Positions 36,280-45,767 are shown, counted from the stretch's first letter. The stretch: DNA of 64,000 nucleotides from Croceivirga sp. (GCA_028284665.1 JANQRG010000033.1:1-64000); one strand, 5' to 3'. The notes: generated by a model from the sequence alone, not told the origin. Numbers and translations are program-made.

Positions 36280-36301
36280 GTTCAGAATGCGTATTTTGAA
36301 C
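36280..36301. promoter_or_regulatory. Operator candidate 2 (GTTCA-n12-TGAAC)
   Basis: Second copy with the same 13-base core GTTCAGAATGCGT and the same TTGAAC end as the site at 36184-36205. It is 55 bases downstream of the AraC gene stop and 153 bases upstream of the peroxidase start. Spacing between copies is exactly 96 bases. Confidence 0.55.
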
Positions 36302-36355
36302 TTTTAAAGAAGGTTATAGAAGAACGAAGAGGATTTTCCAACAAAACTAAAACAC

Positions 36356-37369
36356 CTAAACCAACAATTTCTTGTACTGACTTGGCGTCATTCCCTTTAA
36401 CTTTTTAAAGGTGGTATTGAAGGATGATTTTGAGCTAAACCCAACCTCTTGCGCTATGCCCATGATGGTATAATTTTGGTATCGGTCACTCTTAAGGCAT
36501 TCTACAAATTCTTCAACGCGGTATTGATTTAAAAAGTCCTGGAATCCCGTCTTTAAGTGTACGTTTAGAATTTCGGACAAATGCTGCCTTGGAATATTCA
36601 TTCTTTTGGCGACATCGTTCACCGTAAGATTATTGTTCGTGAATAGTTTTTCCTCGTTCATCAAACGCAATAATTCAGATTTATTGGAATCAATATTTTT
36701 TGAGTTCAAAGAAGACGTCTTATATTTTGAGCTATCTGATTTCGGAAGTACGTCTTTTGGAGCAAAAATGAGTTTGTACAAGACTAAATAAAACAGGAAG
36801 ATTATAGCCAGAATAATTCCATAGCTATCCAATAAATATGGAGCTTCATTCGAATTTGTTACTATGTAGGTCAATTCGTCAACTAAAAAGATAATGGTTA
36901 GGGGTAGGATAAATACCAATAACCATTTTTCCTTTTTGTTTTTTACAATATCGTAAACGGTGTAGACAAGCATTCCAAGAAAAATCAACTCAACAATCTC
37001 ATGGGCAATTCTAAAAACATAATTTTCTTCAATGATATACGTCTTTTCCAGGGCTTGGAAAACTATAATACACAGGTAAGGAAGGAAAAACAAGAGGTCG
37101 ATCTTGATGAGTTTTTCTTTGCCAGACTTATAATAACGAACAAACAAAAAGAAGAAAGTGATAATTAGTGTGTCGTGAAATAGGAACCAATCCGCATCTT
37201 CAACTAATAGGTTATAGTTATCATCACCAACGGCATATAGCATAACAGATAAAATACAACCTGACAAAAGCCATAAGTTGATTTTCTTATACTCTTTTTT
37301 CCTTTTGAAAAGAATGAATAACAAGAAAATACCTTGTAATAAAGCTATTATCTGAAATGTTTTAAGCAT
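36356..37369 (-). CDS. Membrane AraC-family regulator (seven-TM sensor)
   Basis: 337 residues with about seven TM helices in the first 215 residues, then a cytoplasmic AraC DNA-binding domain: LTVNDVAKRMNIPRQHLSEI (about 253-272) and YTIMGIAQEVGFSSKSSFNT (about 300-319), ending FKKLKGMTPSQYKKL. This layout is common in Bacteroidota. It precedes the peroxidase-PAP2-GT operon on the same strand and is separated from it by two operator candidates, so it probably controls that operon and perhaps senses an envelope signal. Confidence 0.85.
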   Translation of the reverse strand: MLKTFQIIALLQGIFLLFILFKRKKEYKKINLWLLSGCILSVMLYAVGDDNYNLLVEDADWFLFHDTLIITFFFLFVRYYKSGKEKLIKIDLLFFLPYLCIIVFQALEKTYIIEENYVFRIAHEIVELIFLGMLVYTVYDIVKNKKEKWLLVFILPLTIIFLVDELTYIVTNSNEAPYLLDSYGIILAIIFLFYLVLYKLIFAPKDVLPKSDSSKYKTSSLNSKNIDSNKSELLRLMNEEKLFTNNNLTVNDVAKRMNIPRQHLSEILNVHLKTGFQDFLNQYRVEEFVECLKSDRYQNYTIMGIAQEVGFSSKSSFNTTFKKLKGMTPSQYKKLLV

Positions 37370-37521
37370 TACGAATGAATGTCTTTCTTCAAGACGTAAA
37401 ATAATGTAAATAATAGGAATTCGAATTTAAGAAAGATGAAAATATGAGCATTCCTGATGATTCTGTTATTCCACACACCTGCCTACCGGTTTACATGCCT
37501 TTGGTATTCTTCTAATGAATA

Positions 37522-37740
37522 TTAAGAACGCTTCTTCGGGAAGAATTTCCTGAAAGCAATCCTAACAAATATCGACAGCACCAACAGAATGAGGAGAAAC
37601 TGGGCTATCGTTGAATAGTTCATAAAATAAATGGTGTCTTCGATATATATTGAAACGTCTCTGTTTCCCGAAAATACCCAAACGCCCATAAGTAAAGCGG
37701 CGATGCACGAATAAATTAGTATTGTTCTTTTATTGACCAT
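37522..37740 (-). CDS. Small two-TM membrane protein
   Basis: 72 residues with TM segments at about 7-25 (ILIYSCIAALLMGVWVFSG) and 42-62 (STIAQFLLILLVLSIFVRIA), and a basic tail (FRKFFPKKRS). No family recognised. It is 5 bases downstream of the 192-residue gene and certainly cotranscribed with it. A truncated dispersed repeat (about 37469-37511) follows, overlapping the 3' side. Confidence 0.55.
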   Translation of the reverse strand: MVNKRTILIYSCIAALLMGVWVFSGNRDVSIYIEDTIYFMNYSTIAQFLLILLVLSIFVRIAFRKFFPKKRS

Positions 37741-37745
37741 GGGGT

Positions 37746-38324
37746 TTATTGTTGATGGGTAATCCTATAAAAATCGGTGAAAAATGCATTCAAATAATTG
37801 AAATTCTCCCAAACCACTAATCCCGGTACGGGTTGCTTTATTAGTTCTTGAGGAAATTTTTCATACCCAAGTTGGTCTTTTAACAGTTGTGATAGCTTTG
37901 CCTCGGTTTTGTGGTACCTGTTTTGTTCATCCAGAATCCTTGCTGATTCCGTGTTAAAAGTTAAGTAGGCCAAGTGATAAAATGGAATCATAAAGCTTAT
38001 ATAAACAGACAAAAACTCCTTAACAGTCCCTTTTACCCCAAGGTAAAATTCCAGTTCGTACACAGGGTAGTGTGTAGTGCTCCCGTTGTGTACTGCAGGA
38101 TAGTCTCCAAATTCATTCTCGATCCCTTTAAAAAATGGCTCTGCCAAAATCTTAATTTTTTCAAATCTTGAATGTAGCCTTAAGAAGTTTTGATGTTCTC
38201 CGGTCTTTTGATATTGTTCATCGGATTCATGAAGTCCGGCAGGATAATATTGGTGAGCTACACTATCAAAGAAAACGTTTAGAAGCTTTGTCTGCATATT
38301 TTGTTCTGAGTTATTCACAGTCAT
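37746..38324 (-). CDS. Hypothetical soluble protein, 192 residues
   Basis: No signal peptide and no family recognised. The protein is rich in aromatic and His residues (VFFDSVAHQYYPAGLHESDE, PFYHLAYLTF) and predicted helical. It follows the Gly-rich lipoprotein gene by 112 bases and precedes the two-TM gene by 5 bases. The spacer in front contains an inverted repeat (CCGGAGAACC near 38355, GGTTCCTCCGG near 38398). Could be an immunity- or chaperone-like partner of the lipoprotein, but this is a guess. Confidence 0.55.
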   Translation of the reverse strand: MTVNNSEQNMQTKLLNVFFDSVAHQYYPAGLHESDEQYQKTGEHQNFLRLHSRFEKIKILAEPFFKGIENEFGDYPAVHNGSTTHYPVYELEFYLGVKGTVKEFLSVYISFMIPFYHLAYLTFNTESARILDEQNRYHKTEAKLSQLLKDQLGYEKFPQELIKQPVPGLVVWENFNYLNAFFTDFYRITHQQ

Positions 38325-38436
38325 CTAAAAAAAATGTAGTTGTTCGATACAAGGTAGGGCTTCCGGAGAACCCGCCCGAAGGAGGGATAAAACTCGCGGT
38401 TCCTCCGGTCATGTACGACCCGTTTCTAAATTCGTC

Positions 38437-39567
38437 TCAAATATATTCCCAGGTTTTAGCTCTTACCTGACTAACAGAAGCTTGTGTTGCTTTAAAATAG
38501 GCCTTTGCTCGGGAATGCGCAACATATAATGCCCTTGCTGCCAAATTTTGTCCAAGCCCACTGGTAAGATTCCCTTCTACTGAATGGAATCTTGAAATTG
38601 TAAAATATATTGGCTGAGTAAAAGTAATGGGTACTGCTATGTATCTTTTCGTAACAGGGTCAATAGCAACTATGTTCATTGTTACACCCGTTACTGCAGC
38701 GGTTTGAGTGTTATTAGATGGTTTTTGATAAAATTGAAAGCTAGTACAACTTGGCGGGGGAACGACGACAAAGGAATGTGGCGAGGTTTTTATAGGGCCA
38801 TCTCCCCTTGAACCTCCGCCGGAACTTCCTCCAAAGCCCCCTCCTGAACCACCACTTCCCACATTGTTGGGATCGTTTGTTACTGTCGTGTCAGAAGTGC
38901 CAGCGGACCCACTACCATTAGAACCGTTTGCGCCATTACAAGTAATATCTATACTTACACTTTCTAACCAACAAGTGGCAACACAGCCATAATAATGGGT
39001 AATCTTTTTTACGGAGCATGTTTTACCAGTAGTAGTGTCATCGTCTTTCGTATTTGCAACTCCATTGACAAAACTTGCCTCCATTATTTTGCTTCCGGCT
39101 GCATCAAAAACTTCAAGACCACCTGTATAGTTTTCATATTTTCTTTCTGTATCAAAGGACTCAACGAACCATTCTATACTCAGGGTATAGCGTACTATTT
39201 TTTGTGCTAAATCACCGCTTTCTTCCTCTGAGATGACTACGTTGTCATAGTAAAGGCCAGGGGCTGTGTTCTCCAAATCAATAGTATAGGATGAAAAGCC
39301 ATTTTCAAAAACTTCCTCGATTACGTCACCGGCTGGTTCACCAAAATTATCCTCGCTCTTCCCGGATTGACCACCCTCCTTTAAAGCCTTAAAATTTGTA
39401 GTCATAAAAGATTTGATATCTTTCGGTAGGTGTTCTAGCGAAATTTTATTTTGGGTGGGTACTACGGTATTTAAGGTACCAGTAAGATTTTCGTCATTTC
39501 CATTTTTTTCACATGACATTGCTAAAGCTATAATACTAGCTAGCAGTATTCTTCTTATTTCTTTCAT
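38437..39567 (-). CDS. Lipoprotein with Gly-rich linker and unknown C-terminal domain
   Basis: 376 residues. A lipoprotein signal peptide ends at LAMSC (Cys19) followed by EKNGNDEN, an acidic start compatible with surface export. The first 200 residues are beta-rich with a four-Cys cluster (TCSVKKI, GCVATCWLES, ITCNGANG). A Gly/Ser/Asn linker (about 210-255: SGGSGGGFGGSSGGG) leads to a Pro-rich and then helical C-terminal region with FHSVEGNLTSGLGQNL and ARALYVAHSRAKAYF. The two-part design resembles carrier-linker-effector proteins, but no toxin motif was recognised. Confidence 0.6.
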   Translation of the reverse strand: MKEIRRILLASIIALAMSCEKNGNDENLTGTLNTVVPTQNKISLEHLPKDIKSFMTTNFKALKEGGQSGKSEDNFGEPAGDVIEEVFENGFSSYTIDLENTAPGLYYDNVVISEEESGDLAQKIVRYTLSIEWFVESFDTERKYENYTGGLEVFDAAGSKIMEASFVNGVANTKDDDTTTGKTCSVKKITHYYGCVATCWLESVSIDITCNGANGSNGSGSAGTSDTTVTNDPNNVGSGGSGGGFGGSSGGGSRGDGPIKTSPHSFVVVPPPSCTSFQFYQKPSNNTQTAAVTGVTMNIVAIDPVTKRYIAVPITFTQPIYFTISRFHSVEGNLTSGLGQNLAARALYVAHSRAKAYFKATQASVSQVRAKTWEYI

Positions 39568-40370
39568 AAGGTTGATTTTAAGGTTGTCAAAGTATAAGCA
39601 CTAGCTAAAGGAATAAGAAATTTCCTATTTAAAGAGAAGGTTAATTCCAGTCCTTTTCCTTGGGCAAACTTTTCTCAAGTTGATAAAAGCACTTCAAATC
39701 AAAAGGCCTAGGATCACATGGTCGTATAAAAGGACAACTTCGCTACTAATAAACCCTGTAAACTGTAATGTATGATTTTCTTTTCAATACGTACATAAAA
39801 TCACCTTTTCTTCATGGATGAAAAACGCCGAACTGATCAACAAAAAACTGTAGTTGTTACTTTGGGAAAACACAACTAGTGGTTACATTCCCTCTTGTTC
39901 AGCTTTTACCATATGTGGCAAATTCCCATGACCTACGCCCTCACCGTTATAGTGCTGGCTTTCGGCCTTTTTATGGTGTTGCGAAAAACCTATACGAGTT
40001 GATGCTTTTGCACCTGTTGATCAATCTGGTCGTTCATGTGGTGGTGCAAATGGTCTGGCATGCCTAGGACAACAGCCATCATATTGCTTTCATAAAAAAC
40101 AAATGTTCAAATCGTGAACCAGCATGGTAAAGGGTACTAGTTGAAAACACTTTGATCCGTAATGGTTTTGGACAGTTTAGCTATGCGTATTGGCATAGTC
40201 AAGTTATAATGCTATAACCGTAAAGATTATGAAAAGGGAATGTGGAATAAAGCCTTACCAATAAACCTCGTGTTTCGTCTTGTCGTCGATTGAAATAGCC
40301 TTAATAAATACATTTTACTAACAAGTTTAACTTAATTTCTTCTTAAATGTGGTCACTTAGAGCGTTCTTT
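39568..40370. other. Gene-poor stretch with a possible degraded membrane-protein remnant
   Basis: About 800 bases without a convincing gene. A frame starting at ATG 39814 (MDEKRRTDQQKTVVVTLG) meets a stop after about 21 codons and then continues in the same frame as a hydrophobic segment (FSFYHMWQIPMTYALTVIVL) to a stop near 39999. This may be a broken small membrane protein or chance. Confidence 0.25.
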
Positions 40371-40371
40371 T

Positions 40372-40399
40372 TTGTTGTTCCGGAAAATAACTATTTTTG
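40372..40399 (+). promoter_or_regulatory. Bacteroidota-type promoter (TTG-n17-TAnnTTTG)
   Basis: TATTTTTG at 40392-40399 matches the -7 element TAnnTTTG, and TTG at 40372-40374 is 17 bases upstream as the -33 element. It is 34 bases before the start of the 61-residue ORF. Confidence 0.55.
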
Positions 40400-40432
40400 C
40401 AACCTTTAGCTTAATTTAAGGGATATAAGAAT

Positions 40433-40618
40433 ATGAGCGAAGTGGTATCTTTTCATAGTTTATGTGCTTGTGGGGGGTTAAAAAGTAGCCAAATAAGGGT
40501 ACTGATAAAAAAGAAAAAAATCACTCCCAGGGAATCAAAATATAAAAAATTGTCCGTACTCACTTTTGAATACGATCAGGTCAAAGATTATTTTAAAGTA
40601 AAATGGGTAAGTAATTAA
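40433..40618 (+). CDS. Small basic protein of unknown function
   Basis: 61 residues (SFHSLCACGGLKSSQIRVLI, then RESKYKKLSVLTFEYDQVKD). It is preceded by a good TAnnTTTG promoter and followed by a near-perfect 21-base palindrome that contains its stop codon, which support it being real. No family recognised. It converges on the TIR-domain gene with a 35-base gap. Two Cys residues near the N-terminus could bind metal. Confidence 0.5.
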   Translation: MSEVVSFHSLCACGGLKSSQIRVLIKKKKITPRESKYKKLSVLTFEYDQVKDYFKVKWVSN

Positions 40619-40627
40619 ATTGCTTAC
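40607..40627. terminator. Palindromic hairpin between convergent genes
   Basis: GTAAG (40607-40611) pairs with CTTAC (40623-40627), with AATT/AATT inside, giving an almost perfect 21-base palindrome with one T-G pair. Located between the 61-residue ORF and the convergent TIR-domain gene. Confidence 0.4.
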
Positions 40628-40653
40628 ACCTTAAGAATTCACTGTTTGAAACT

Positions 40654-42873
40654 TCAAGACTTTTTTTCGACATCAGTCTTAAAAAATCTTTGATACTTGT
40701 CTGGCAAGGTCCTATTCAAAATATCTCCCGCCCATTGTACCAGCCTTTCATCCTCCAATTCGGGTTGTAATAGCCTAAGGATGCCGTGTAGGTTGTATCG
40801 GTAAGTCTTGCCCCTACCCTTTCCTTCACTCTCGATGACCGTTAATCTCTTCCCTCCAAGGTAGAGTTGGCGTTCGTTGACATTAGCCCAAGCGTTCTCG
40901 AAAACCTTCCTAAGGCCTGATTTGTTGAAATCGTCGCCCATCCCCTGACGGTAGGTTCTGTCCACCCATTCCTTTTTATTGTAATAACTAGTGGTATCCC
41001 TGTACATATCCATTAATTTCAGCATAACAACGGTTTTTTCCGACATCTGTGATAAGAGACCCAGTACCATTCGGTCATGGCGCTGTCTAATTGCTTTTTG
41101 AGCCTCTAAATGCAGCCTTTCCTGTATTTCAGCTGCAAGATGTCTCCAGTCATAGGGGTTTTGTGCCTTTGGGTTTACGGAAAAGTCTAGTTGTTTAAAA
41201 TCTCGATAATCTTTTGCAAGCTGTTCCATTCGCTTCGCATCTTTCTTTTCATTTCTATGGAAAAAACCTGGGCCTTCACTAGCAAGCTCCCTTTCAAAAC
41301 CTCCCTTATCAAAACCGTTTTCACGTAGGTACATAACGGGTTTTGACATTCCCAGGGTATGATCAGCTTCCCTTAAAATCCATCCGAAATCGGAACTACC
41401 GTTCGGGTGACCCTCCCGTTCTTTGGTGATGATGCAGAAGGTACGGTCGGCCTGCCATATCATTTTGCAGATACTGTCGGTAAGGGTATAATCCTCATAG
41501 CCAGTACTTGTCATTGCCAATGTTGTCAACTGCTCCCCATAATGTTCCGCGTAAAAGTTTTTAATCTGTTCCAATAAGATTTGGGAGGAGCGTACGCCGT
41601 TACGGTAGGATATGAAGATCCTTCCCTTTTCGGCCGGTACCTGGTTTTCCTTCATCAGGATCAGGAACTTGGCAAACGCTTTTAGCCGGGCTACCCAGAT
41701 ACTGCTTGCCTCAAGATCGTAGAGATCCCTATAGTCCCCCTGTTCATAGAGTTCCCTAATATCTGCCAAACACTTCAAATCTGAAAGACTATCCATGGCC
41801 TGTTGGGCCGCATTGAACCCCAGGCTTTCGTTATAGGCTTTTTTAATGGTTTCGAAACGATCATAATATTCGGCAGAACGCTCTGCAAGGCCCATTTGCC
41901 TGTACAGCTCGTTCAAAAAATAAAGAATGAGATTACGAGCATATTGGGTTGCAAAAGCATAAGCATGGTGCTGTTCGTAAACCTCACAGCGTCTTTCTTC
42001 CTCAGGTAAAAGATGCTTCCTTCTTTCAAGTCTACGGATTTCCTTTTCCAATTGCTTGATTTCCTGGGACAACTTTGCCTTTTCCCTTGAATTGGTTGTT
42101 ATTTTCTTTGCCTGGATGTCCCTGCTGATTCTTTTTTTCTCGTTCTCAATAATCTGAGTATCAATTTTCTTATTATACTCTTCGACTTCCTGATCTAGCC
42201 TATTATTCAGATATACCCTCCAATAACTTTTTTTGGACTCAGTCAGGTTAGAGGGAACTACCGCCTTAAGTTTACTTTGAATGGATGCCCCAACCTCGTC
42301 TTCCACTTCCTTGGCCCATTTAAAAGACTTACGAATGTTGCCTCTCCGCTGTATGCGTTCCATCATACCTGTGACATCCTCAAGGTAGCGTTGCATACAT
42401 TGAGGAAGTGAATCCCTTAACGTATACAGGAAGGCTTCATTATCTGGATAGTTGTCGGGGGAGTCTTGATGTCGAAAATCATCAGGTCTTTCCCTTTGGT
42501 AATACAGCACCAACCGGCCCATCACCGTTTCTCCATCGATTTCCACCTCCTGTTCCACGGGAGTAAGAAATACTGGGACGGGACCGAATCGATGTACCAC
42601 CACCCCACAGTATTGGTAGATGCGCGGGTTTTCACGGATACGTTTTACTGCAAGTTTATCCTGGGAGAAATTGCCTCCAAATTGATCATCGACAATCCTT
42701 TTATAAAGTTCCCAATGGGCTAGAAGTCCCTCCGGGAGAATTCCTCTTGCATTTCGGCTTGTACTATGTAACAGAAAGGTTCGTCTTTGGGTAGGCACAG
42801 GGTCAAGTCCATAGGTGGCAAATACCCGTACTCTCTCACCGTTGGGAAGAGTAACTTTTTTGTAATAGCTCAT
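40654..42873 (-). CDS. Large protein with internal TIR-like domain and winged C-terminus
   Basis: 739 residues. Residues 1-170 are an unrecognised, possibly enzymatic module (RVFATYGLDPVPTQRRTFLL, YCGVVVHRFGPVPVFLTPVE). About 205-300 is a charged coiled coil (KAKLSQEIKQLEKEIRRLER). About 413-520 is a TIR-like domain: KGRIFISYRNG, an internal SSDFGWILREADHTL with the candidate catalytic Glu, and SKPVMYLRENG. About 580-739 is helical with a possible winged helix (GKGRGKTYRYNLHGILRLLQ). A TIR domain in the middle instead of at an end is unusual. NAD cleavage or signalling in defence is plausible from the family but not shown. An inverted repeat lies upstream. Confidence 0.65.
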   Translation of the reverse strand: MSYYKKVTLPNGERVRVFATYGLDPVPTQRRTFLLHSTSRNARGILPEGLLAHWELYKRIVDDQFGGNFSQDKLAVKRIRENPRIYQYCGVVVHRFGPVPVFLTPVEQEVEIDGETVMGRLVLYYQRERPDDFRHQDSPDNYPDNEAFLYTLRDSLPQCMQRYLEDVTGMMERIQRRGNIRKSFKWAKEVEDEVGASIQSKLKAVVPSNLTESKKSYWRVYLNNRLDQEVEEYNKKIDTQIIENEKKRISRDIQAKKITTNSREKAKLSQEIKQLEKEIRRLERRKHLLPEEERRCEVYEQHHAYAFATQYARNLILYFLNELYRQMGLAERSAEYYDRFETIKKAYNESLGFNAAQQAMDSLSDLKCLADIRELYEQGDYRDLYDLEASSIWVARLKAFAKFLILMKENQVPAEKGRIFISYRNGVRSSQILLEQIKNFYAEHYGEQLTTLAMTSTGYEDYTLTDSICKMIWQADRTFCIITKEREGHPNGSSDFGWILREADHTLGMSKPVMYLRENGFDKGGFERELASEGPGFFHRNEKKDAKRMEQLAKDYRDFKQLDFSVNPKAQNPYDWRHLAAEIQERLHLEAQKAIRQRHDRMVLGLLSQMSEKTVVMLKLMDMYRDTTSYYNKKEWVDRTYRQGMGDDFNKSGLRKVFENAWANVNERQLYLGGKRLTVIESEGKGRGKTYRYNLHGILRLLQPELEDERLVQWAGDILNRTLPDKYQRFFKTDVEKKS

Positions 42874-42904
42874 AACTTTTCGTCCTTTTTTGGACTGATT
42901 ATTT

Positions 42905-42929
42905 TATATCTCGGGCAAACCAAGATATA
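42905..42929. promoter_or_regulatory. Inverted repeat upstream of the TIR gene
   Basis: TATATCT (42905-42911) and AGATATA (42923-42929) form 7-bp arms around an 11-base spacer, 32 bases upstream of the start codon. It is a possible operator for an autoregulated or repressed promoter. Confidence 0.4.
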
Positions 42930-43636
42930 ATGATTTAATACTTTCTATCAAAAAACGTTTCAATACCTTGTTTTAGGTAATGTTTTTTTCAAGAACATTC
43001 TTAAACTGCTTCCAATGAAACCATAGCTTCTGGATTTCATTAACATTCGGGGAGGAGCTAACAAAATACAAAATTTCAAGATGAAAACTTTGTTTACTTA
43101 ATGTAAAGAATAGTACTAATTCTATATTGCATAAAAACCCCAGAAAGTCTAAGGTTTTTATACCATTTCATATGCTTTTTGCCTCCCATACTCTTCTTGT
43201 TATACTTCGGAGAATTTGCTTATGGATCTACACAACCGTTTTTACGCTACACTCTTTTCTGGAATGTATCGGAGCTCATGAATCTGGAAAGCTCCGTTTG
43301 GTTTTATCAAAAAGGACATTTTATAGAAAAATTGAACGTAGAATCCTGAGTTAGATCGTCATCGATTATCCCATTCAAAAAAGATGAGGTCTAAACGACC
43401 TTCCCTTCTTTATGGCGTCTTAGCTAAGTGTACATAAGACTTTATATCATAATACGGCAATGACTGAAACAAAAATAACCTCTTATAAGTTATAAGATTT
43501 AAAGTATCAAAAAGGCTTTTGGACGCCGATAGATTTAGAATAATAAGAACTTTTTGTCTTTAAATCAATTCCATGTACTATACATCTGCCGGCGAAGCAT
43601 CTTCTATGAAACTCCCCAGAAATACATACTGTATTC
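42930..43636. other. Gene-free stretch with repeat copy R7
   Basis: No convincing gene. Positions about 43130-43250 are a copy of the dispersed repeat: an AAAAACC/GGTTTTT hairpin (43133-43139 with about 43153-43159) followed by TACCATTTCATATGC and TTTTTGCCTCCCATACTC. The open frame at 43127-43354 comes from this repeat. The remainder shows nothing recognisable. Confidence 0.5.
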
Positions 43637-45505
43637 CTAGTGTTCTAATTCAATAATGTACGCCGTATTGGCTTTTAAGGCTATTGTTTTCAACGTAGGG
43701 TACACTTTTCCTGAAATGATATCTGTTCCCAGTGAATAGCCCTCTAAGGATTCTCCGTAATGGGATAATGAAAAACTCGGGATATCATCACTTCCGTTAT
43801 TAATAATAACCATTGTGCTCCGATCATCTAAGTACCTAAAGTAAACGTAAATCGTTTCTTTTCCGCTCGGTCCGGGCTTATAATGTTTGAGCTTTCCCTT
43901 ATGAATTTCTTCCGCAGTCTTCCTCCATTTTAAAATTCGCTGCACATAATCATGAACTTCTTTTTCTTCATCTGTCCTGTCTTTAGCGGTAAACAAGTTT
44001 CGTTCATCTCCTTCCCATCCTCCTGGAAAATCCTTTCGTAATACGCCATCCGTGGTTCCTGGTGGTTTGGGACCATCAAACAGTAGTTCATCACCGTAAT
44101 ATATCTGGGGAATTCCCCTTGTAGTGAGTACAAAAGCCATTGAAAGTTTAATCTTATCAATGTCTTCGTTTAAATGATTGTACAGTCTTTGTACATCGTG
44201 ATTTCCATTGAAGATTTTGTTGTTAAAAGGTGTTCCATACAAAAAATCATATGCCAGAGACTCATAAAGCCAATACGCCTGATTTTGTTCGCCAAATGCT
44301 TTTAAAGTTGCGTAGTACAGTGGATAATCGCTTACACTATTTACGTGAGATTCATAACCGTCTTTATTTCTTTTCCCACTATTCCAATAGGATAGGGAAG
44401 CGGTATTCAATTCAGAGGTCTCAGCCACAATATAAAAGTTGGGATATTCTTGAAATATCCGTTGTACCCAGTGTGCCATGGCGTCTTTATCGGGATAAGG
44501 ATAAGTGTCCATTCTAATCCCATCCAACTGAGCATATTCAATCCACCAAATGGAGTTTTGAATTAAATACGTTTCCATGAAAGGATTTTGCTGATTTAGG
44601 TCAGGTAAGTTTTTATCAAACCAGCCTTTGGTATGTAAATCTATATCGCTTTGTGAGCTGTACGGATCAGAGATACTGATGTTCGTAAAACTTGAATTTG
44701 TGTAGCTTTCCCATTGATTTAACCAATCATTAAAAGGCAAATCATTCATCCACCAATGCCCGGAGCCACAATGATTGAATACCTGATCCATAATCATTTT
44801 CATACCATTTTTGTGACAAAGCTGTGTTAAGGCAAGAAAATCAGCATTAGTGCCAAGTCTTGAATCGGTTTTGTAAAAATCTGAAATTCCATAGCCATGA
44901 TATGAATATTTAGGCTGATCGTTCTCCAAAAAAGGGTTTAGCCAAAGTGTGGTGACACCAAGATCTTTGATATACTCAAAATGATCAATAATTCCCTTTA
45001 GATCCCCACCATGTCTTCCATCCGGGTTGTCACGATCATGTTTTTCGATCGTGTCCTCTGTAGCATCATTAGCGGTATCACCGTTGGCAAATCGATCGGG
45101 TGTAATAAGGTACATTACATCGGCACCATTGATGCTCAACTCATTAAATTCTCGATTGCTTTTAGGCTTTAACTCATACAGGTAATTATGAACCTCTTTG
45201 TCCTCTTTAATGAATGCTATTTTAATTTTCCCTGGCTTTGCCGATGTAGAAATTAGTAAATCAACAAACAAGTAATTCTCGTTTTCCGGCTGGGTAACCG
45301 ATTTAATTGTTACCCCTTCATACTGTATCACGGGTTGGGTATGAGAAATGTTTTTCCCATACACCAGCAATTGAAGTTTTTCCACTTGCATACCCGTCCA
45401 CCAATTGGGTGGTTCAATACGGTTCAATTCTATCTCTTGGGCATTACCCTTAAAAAAGTTAACGGCTAAAAGTAGTATGGGTAGAAAAAATCGGGTTGCT
45501 TTCAT
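43637..45505 (-). CDS. Secreted GH13 alpha-amylase/cyclomaltodextrinase-like enzyme
   Basis: 622 residues: signal peptide ending FFKGNAQ, an N-terminal beta domain (about 25-125, IELNRIEPPNWWTGMQVEKL) as in cyclomaltodextrinases and neopullulanases, then the GH13 barrel. Conserved regions: region I MIMDQVFNHCG, region II DGIRMDTYPYPD (nucleophile Asp), region III FYIVAETSE (acid/base Glu) and region IV FNGNHDVQRL. All catalytic residues are present, so it should hydrolyse alpha-1,4-glucans in the periplasm or outside. No SusC/SusD genes are adjacent. Upstream and divergent is a membrane LytTR regulator, 262 bases away, which may control it. Confidence 0.92.
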   Translation of the reverse strand: MKATRFFLPILLLAVNFFKGNAQEIELNRIEPPNWWTGMQVEKLQLLVYGKNISHTQPVIQYEGVTIKSVTQPENENYLFVDLLISTSAKPGKIKIAFIKEDKEVHNYLYELKPKSNREFNELSINGADVMYLITPDRFANGDTANDATEDTIEKHDRDNPDGRHGGDLKGIIDHFEYIKDLGVTTLWLNPFLENDQPKYSYHGYGISDFYKTDSRLGTNADFLALTQLCHKNGMKMIMDQVFNHCGSGHWWMNDLPFNDWLNQWESYTNSSFTNISISDPYSSQSDIDLHTKGWFDKNLPDLNQQNPFMETYLIQNSIWWIEYAQLDGIRMDTYPYPDKDAMAHWVQRIFQEYPNFYIVAETSELNTASLSYWNSGKRNKDGYESHVNSVSDYPLYYATLKAFGEQNQAYWLYESLAYDFLYGTPFNNKIFNGNHDVQRLYNHLNEDIDKIKLSMAFVLTTRGIPQIYYGDELLFDGPKPPGTTDGVLRKDFPGGWEGDERNLFTAKDRTDEEKEVHDYVQRILKWRKTAEEIHKGKLKHYKPGPSGKETIYVYFRYLDDRSTMVIINNGSDDIPSFSLSHYGESLEGYSLGTDIISGKVYPTLKTIALKANTAYIIELEH

Positions 45506-45767
45506 TACTTACTAAATTTTACAAGTACTATCCAATAGTACACTACAATAACAAGACTATTATCAAGGTCTGTACGGAAAGCACAAGAGTAGATATGGAA
45601 AACACCTCAGCGAAGGAAAAAGAGGCAACTAGTTTTGTGATTTGTAGAAAATGACAAATGCTTTTTGTACAAAATAGTATGTTGTTTGTGGAAACAGGCT
45701 TGTCGAAAGCACTAAATTTAAGAAATTAGCACTAGCCTTTTCCGCTTAAAAGGAAGCATTACTTCAA

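Noticed and set aside
43127-43354. 75-codon open frame in the gap before the GH13 gene
   Set aside because: Starts inside a copy of the dispersed repeat hairpin, and other copies do not keep the frame.
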